A program made the translations under genes and the position numbers. DNA of 42,838 nt, taken from Streptomyces sp. WAC 04229 (GTDB lineage: Bacteria > Actinomycetota > Actinomycetes > Streptomycetales > Streptomycetaceae). Positions within the stretch are counted from its first letter, which is position 1; the number at the start of each line of letters is the position of its first letter. Below, piece by piece: positions 39,809-42,838 of this stretch. The notes under the pieces are model-generated. The model saw nothing but the letters and a program-made list of their open reading frames with translations, had not been told where the DNA came from and searched no databases. The DNA lies in NCBI RefSeq assembly GCF_003947455.1, contig NZ_QHJH01000054.1, positions 1 to 42,838 on the forward strand, given 5' to 3'.

Positions 39809-41398
39809 ATGAAGCGGTACCGGACACGAAGGCCGGTCGGCGCGCTGCTCGCGCTCACGGCGGCGGGCGGCCTGCTGCTCACCGGCTGCGGGGGAGGGGA
39901 CGACGCGGCCCAGGGGGCGAAGGACACCGCCGCCGACTCCCGGGGCGGCGGCTACGCGCCCGCGCCCGACGGCCCGCGCGGCGGCACATCCACCGGGGAG
40001 GCCGGGGAGAGGGGCGAGAACGGCGACTCCCGTGAGGTCGCCCCCGACCCCGACCTCCTCTCCACCTTCGCCCTCGACGTGGACACCGCCTCCTACGGCT
40101 ACGCCCGCCGCACCCTCTCCGAGGGCCGGCTTCCGGACCCGTCGACGGTCCGGCCCGAGGAGTTCGTCAACAGCTTCCGCCAGGACTACGACCGCCCCGA
40201 CGGCGACGGCTTCACGGTGAGCGTGGACGGCGCCCGAACCGACGAGAAGGACTGGTCGCTGGTCCGCGTGGGCCTCGCCACCCGCACCGCCGAGCAGCGC
40301 GGCGAACGCCCGCCGGCCGCACTGACGTTCGTCATCGACGTCTCCGGCTCGATGGGCGAGCCCGGCCGTCTGGACCTCGCCCAGGATTCCCTCGCCACCA
40401 TGACCGACCGGCTGCGCGACGACGACTCGGTCGCGCTCGTCACCTTCAGCGACGAGGCCGAGACGGTGCTGCCGATGACCCGGCTCGGCGATCACCGAGG
40501 CCGGGTCCACGACGCGATCGACAGTCTGGAGCCGGCCGAGTCCACCAACCTCGGCGCGGGCGTCGAGACCGGCTACGACACCGCCGTCGAGGGCCGCCGC
40601 GAGGGCGCCACCAACCGCGTCGTCCTCGTCTCCGACGCCCTCGCCAACACCGGTGACACCGACCCGGACACCATCCTCGAACGCATCGCGGACGAGCGCC
40701 GCGAGCACGGCATCACCCTGTTCGGGGTCGGCGTCGGCAGCGACTACGGCGACGCCCTGATGGAACGCCTCGCCGACAAGGGCGACGGCCACACCACGTA
40801 CGTCTCGGATGCCGAGGACGCCCGCGAGGTCTTCTGCGAGCAGCTCCCGCGCCACATCGAGCTGACCGCCCGCGACGCCAAGGCCCAGGTCGCCTTCGAT
40901 CCGGAGACGGTCGCCGAGTTCCGTCTCGTCGGCTACGACAACCGGCAGGTGGCCGACGAGGACTTCCGCGACGACCGCGTCGACGGCGGCGAGGTGGGCC
41001 CCGGCCACACCGTCACCGCGCTGTACGCCGTGCGCACCCGGCCCGGCGCCGACGGACACCTCGCGACGGCCACCGTCCGCTGGCTCGACCCCGACAGCCG
41101 GACCCCGCACGAGGAGTCCGGCGACGTGGAGACCGACGCCCTCGGGGACTCGGTCTGGGAGGCGGACCGCGGCCTGCGGGTCACCGCGACCGCCGCGTAC
41201 TTCGCGGACGCGCTCCGGTCCTCGCCCTCGTCGGCCTCCTCGTCCTCCTACGACGGCGACACCCGCCACGGCTCCCTGCCGGGCGCGCCCGGCCTCGGTG
41301 AACTCGCCGAGCGCGCCGGCTCTCTGGCCGGCCGTACCGAGGACGAGGACGTCCGGCGGCTGGCCGAGGCGATCGGCACGGCGAACCGGCTGACCTGA
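39809..41398 (+). CDS. Lipoprotein with von Willebrand factor A domain (YfbK-like)
   Basis: A 529-residue exported lipoprotein. The signal sequence ends in the lipobox LLTGC (Cys27), so the mature protein is lipid-anchored outside the membrane, followed by a Gly-rich linker. The N-terminal YfbK region (TFALDVDTASYGYARRTLSEGRLPDPSTVRPEEFVN) precedes the VWA domain with MIDAS motif DVSGS (FVIDVSGSMGEPGRLDLAQ) and VLVSDALANTGDTD. The C-terminal region resembles DUF3520 (HVELTARDAKAQVAFDPETV-like, AVRTRPG). Start is ATG at 39809 with AGGGGG upstream; a longer frame lacks the signal at its start. Binding partners are unknown; metal-dependent protein contacts are expected from MIDAS. Confidence 0.88.
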   Translation: MKRYRTRRPVGALLALTAAGGLLLTGCGGGDDAAQGAKDTAADSRGGGYAPAPDGPRGGTSTGEAGERGENGDSREVAPDPDLLSTFALDVDTASYGYARRTLSEGRLPDPSTVRPEEFVNSFRQDYDRPDGDGFTVSVDGARTDEKDWSLVRVGLATRTAEQRGERPPAALTFVIDVSGSMGEPGRLDLAQDSLATMTDRLRDDDSVALVTFSDEAETVLPMTRLGDHRGRVHDAIDSLEPAESTNLGAGVETGYDTAVEGRREGATNRVVLVSDALANTGDTDPDTILERIADERREHGITLFGVGVGSDYGDALMERLADKGDGHTTYVSDAEDAREVFCEQLPRHIELTARDAKAQVAFDPETVAEFRLVGYDNRQVADEDFRDDRVDGGEVGPGHTVTALYAVRTRPGADGHLATATVRWLDPDSRTPHEESGDVETDALGDSVWEADRGLRVTATAAYFADALRSSPSSASSSSYDGDTRHGSLPGAPGLGELAERAGSLAGRTEDEDVRRLAEAIGTANRLT

Positions 41399-41422
41399 GG
41401 GGCCCCGGTCCGGCCGCACCCA

Positions 41423-41464
41423 TTGACCTATGCTTACTCTTGAGTAAGTTTACTCAGGAGTAAG
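41423..41464 (+). promoter_or_regulatory. Promoter with two adjacent palindromic operators
   Basis: CTTACTCTTGAGTAAG (41433-41448) and TTTACTCAGGAGTAAG (41449-41464) are contiguous. Each has TTACTC/GAGTAA arms around a two-base centre. A possible -35 TTGACC (41423-41428) and -10 TAAGTT (41445-41450) place the first operator between the promoter elements. The form fits a TetR-type repressor of fatty-acid genes; no such regulator gene is next to it here. Confidence 0.7.
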
Positions 41465-41517
41465 CAAGTCTGGGTGCGCACGACACAACGCCAGCCGATC
41501 AGCGACCGGGAGCCGAC

Positions 41518-42838
41518 ATGGGCGTACGCAAGGACCTGAAACGGGCGAGGAACCGCGGTGCCCTGGTGTCCCGCGCGAGCACCGAGACCGTCAGGGACGC
41601 CTACGGCGCCGTCCGCGAGGCCCGCACCGCACCCCTGGCGCCCCGCCCCACCACCGGCAGCATCGCCGACATCCCGTTCACCAACGCCGCCGAGGCCCCC
41701 GACGCGGTGGTCCTGCGCCGCGAGGCGGACGGCGCCTGGCGGCCCGTCACCGCGGCCGAGTTCGCCCGCGAGGTGACCGCGGTGGCCAAGGGCCTGATCG
41801 CGGGCGGCCTGGAACCGGGCGGACGGGTCGCCGTCATGTCCCGCACCCGCTACGAGTGGACCGTCCTGGACTTCGCGATCTGGGCGGCCGGCGGCCAGAC
41901 CGTCCCCGTCTACGCCACCTCCTCCGCCGACCAGGTCGAGTGGATCGTCCGCGACTCGGGCGCCCGGCACCTCGTCACCGAGACCGCCGCCAACACCGCC
42001 ACCGTCCTGGCCGGCACCGCCGCCCACCCCGAACGCCCGCGCGTCTGGGAACTCGACGCGGGCGCGCTCGCCGACCTCACCGCCCTCGGCACGGGCGTGA
42101 GTGACGAGGAGGTCACCAAGCGCCGCACCGCCCTGACCCCGGACGCGGTGGCGACGGTCTGCTACACCTCCGGCACCACCGGCCGCCCCAAGGGCTGCGT
42201 CCTCACCCACGCCAACCTGCACGCCGAGGCCGCCAACACGGTCGAACTGCTGCACCCGATCTTCAAGGAGGTCACCGGCCAGACCGCCTCGACGCTCCTC
42301 TTCCTGCCGCTCGCCCACATCCTGGGCCGCACGATCCAGATCGCCTGCCTGCTGGCCCGCATCGAGATCGGCCACTTCCCGAGCATCAGGCCCGACGAAC
42401 TGCGCCCCGCGCTCAAGTCGTTCCGCCCCACCTTCCTGGTCGGCGTCCCGTACCTCTTCGAGAAGATCCACGACACCGGCCGGGCGACCGCGGAGAAGAT
42501 CGGCCGCGGCGCCTCCTTCGAGCGCGCCCACCGCCTCGCCGTCCGCTTCGGCGGCGCCCACCTGGAACGCTTCCTCGGCCGCGGCAAGCGTCCCACCCTC
42601 GGCCTGTGGGCCGGCTGGGCCCTGTACGACCTGCTGGTCTACCGGCGGGTGCGGGCCGAACTGGGCGGCCCGCCGGCGCCCGCCTCCCCGCCGGGGCCCC
42701 CCCCCCGCCCCGCGCCCTCACCCCCCCCCTTTTCCGCCGCGGGTCCGCGCCCGCCAGGCGCTCCGCCCCCTCAGGCACCCCCCGTCCTTGCATCACATCA
42801 GACACGCGGCGCTGCACCTCGTGTGGCCTGTGCTTGGT
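41518..42838 (+). CDS. Long-chain fatty-acid--CoA ligase (AMP-binding), 3' end missing and corrupted
   Basis: Activates fatty acids to acyl-CoA through an acyl-adenylate in the cytoplasm or at the membrane. The AMP-binding signature YTSGTTGRPKG is at residues 216-226. DFAIWAAGGQTVPVYATSSADQVEWI and LFLPLAHILGRTIQIACLLARIEIGHFP are typical of the FadD15-like group. Start is ATG at 41518 with GGGAG upstream. The frame stays open to the window end. After about residue 384 (RRVRAELGG, near 42670) the expected family sequence is replaced by Pro-rich, C-run sequence, which looks like poor data and not protein. The full enzyme would be about 600 residues. Two palindromic operators precede it. Confidence 0.88.
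   Translation, partial: MGVRKDLKRARNRGALVSRASTETVRDAYGAVREARTAPLAPRPTTGSIADIPFTNAAEAPDAVVLRREADGAWRPVTAAEFAREVTAVAKGLIAGGLEPGGRVAVMSRTRYEWTVLDFAIWAAGGQTVPVYATSSADQVEWIVRDSGARHLVTETAANTATVLAGTAAHPERPRVWELDAGALADLTALGTGVSDEEVTKRRTALTPDAVATVCYTSGTTGRPKGCVLTHANLHAEAANTVELLHPIFKEVTGQTASTLLFLPLAHILGRTIQIACLLARIEIGHFPSIRPDELRPALKSFRPTFLVGVPYLFEKIHDTGRATAEKIGRGASFERAHRLAVRFGGAHLERFLGRGKRPTLGLWAGWALYDLLVYRRVRAELGGPPAPASPPGPPPRPAPSPPPFSAAGPRPPGAPPPQAPPVLASHQTRGAAPRVACAW
42671..42838. other. Probable low-quality contig end
   Basis: Runs of C (up to about 12) and loss of family similarity begin abruptly near 42671. The conceptual translation becomes Pro-rich and ends without motif. This matches unreliable terminal sequence, and no feature should be called inside it. 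Confidence 0.65.

Overview
The window is very GC-rich and its genes carry the strong G/C third-position bias of a high-GC actinomycete. A sortase-anchored chaplin, an ECF41-type sigma factor, a citrate synthase with a Streptomyces-type N-terminus and many GTG starts with GTGA overlaps point to Streptomyces. The order citrate synthase / copper ATPase / chaplin / methylmalonate-semialdehyde dehydrogenase resembles, from memory, the citA region of the S. coelicolor core chromosome. Both window ends look like contig ends with artefacts: a perfect 33-bp fold-back at the left, and a sudden loss of protein-family similarity with long C runs at the right.

Left third (1-10.5 kb): carbohydrate use. A LacI regulator (cut by the left end) is divergent from a three-gene, GTGA-coupled operon (Gfo/Idh/MocA dehydrogenase, DUF993 aldolase-like protein, TIM-barrel isomerase). 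A bidirectional terminator separates this from a convergent ribose-type operon: LacI regulator, two-domain ABC ATPase, a permease fused to its own substrate-binding domain, ribokinase and ribose pyranase. Two tandem LacI-type operators precede that operon.

Middle (10.5-24.8 kb): a DUF1062 protein; a divergent AhpD-like gene / ECF41 sigma pair with matched promoters on both sides; a truncated gene remnant beside a LysR/acetyltransferase pair of less biased codon use; a DHFR-like/VOC operon divergent from a TetR gene with paired operators; a RecD2-type helicase; citrate synthase with a leader holding a short ORF and palindromes; and copZ-copA behind a CsoR-like box. A GNAT gene and a 63-residue MerR/BldC-like DNA-binding protein follow.

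Surface-protein island (25.1-30.8 kb): nine small exported proteins in 5.7 kb. They are one LAXTG chaplin, three paralogues of a C-x42-C family, a divergent pair of Pro/Gln-rich proteins with matching signal peptides, an 81-residue protein sharing a C-x24-C module with one of that pair, two proteins with four cysteines, and an acidic Pro/Glu-rich protein. They are not the classical RdlA/RdlB rodlins as I remember them. This island is the best candidate for an undescribed system, perhaps aerial-hypha or spore coat material. It is followed by a stand-alone condensation-domain protein divergent from mmsA.

Right end (32.8-42.8 kb): methylmalonate-semialdehyde dehydrogenase, an APC-family amino-acid permease, an unusual single polypeptide joining an extracellular S15-type hydrolase to a cytoplasmic ABC ATPase with its permease partner, a VWA-domain lipoprotein, and a long-chain acyl-CoA synthetase behind two adjacent palindromic operators.
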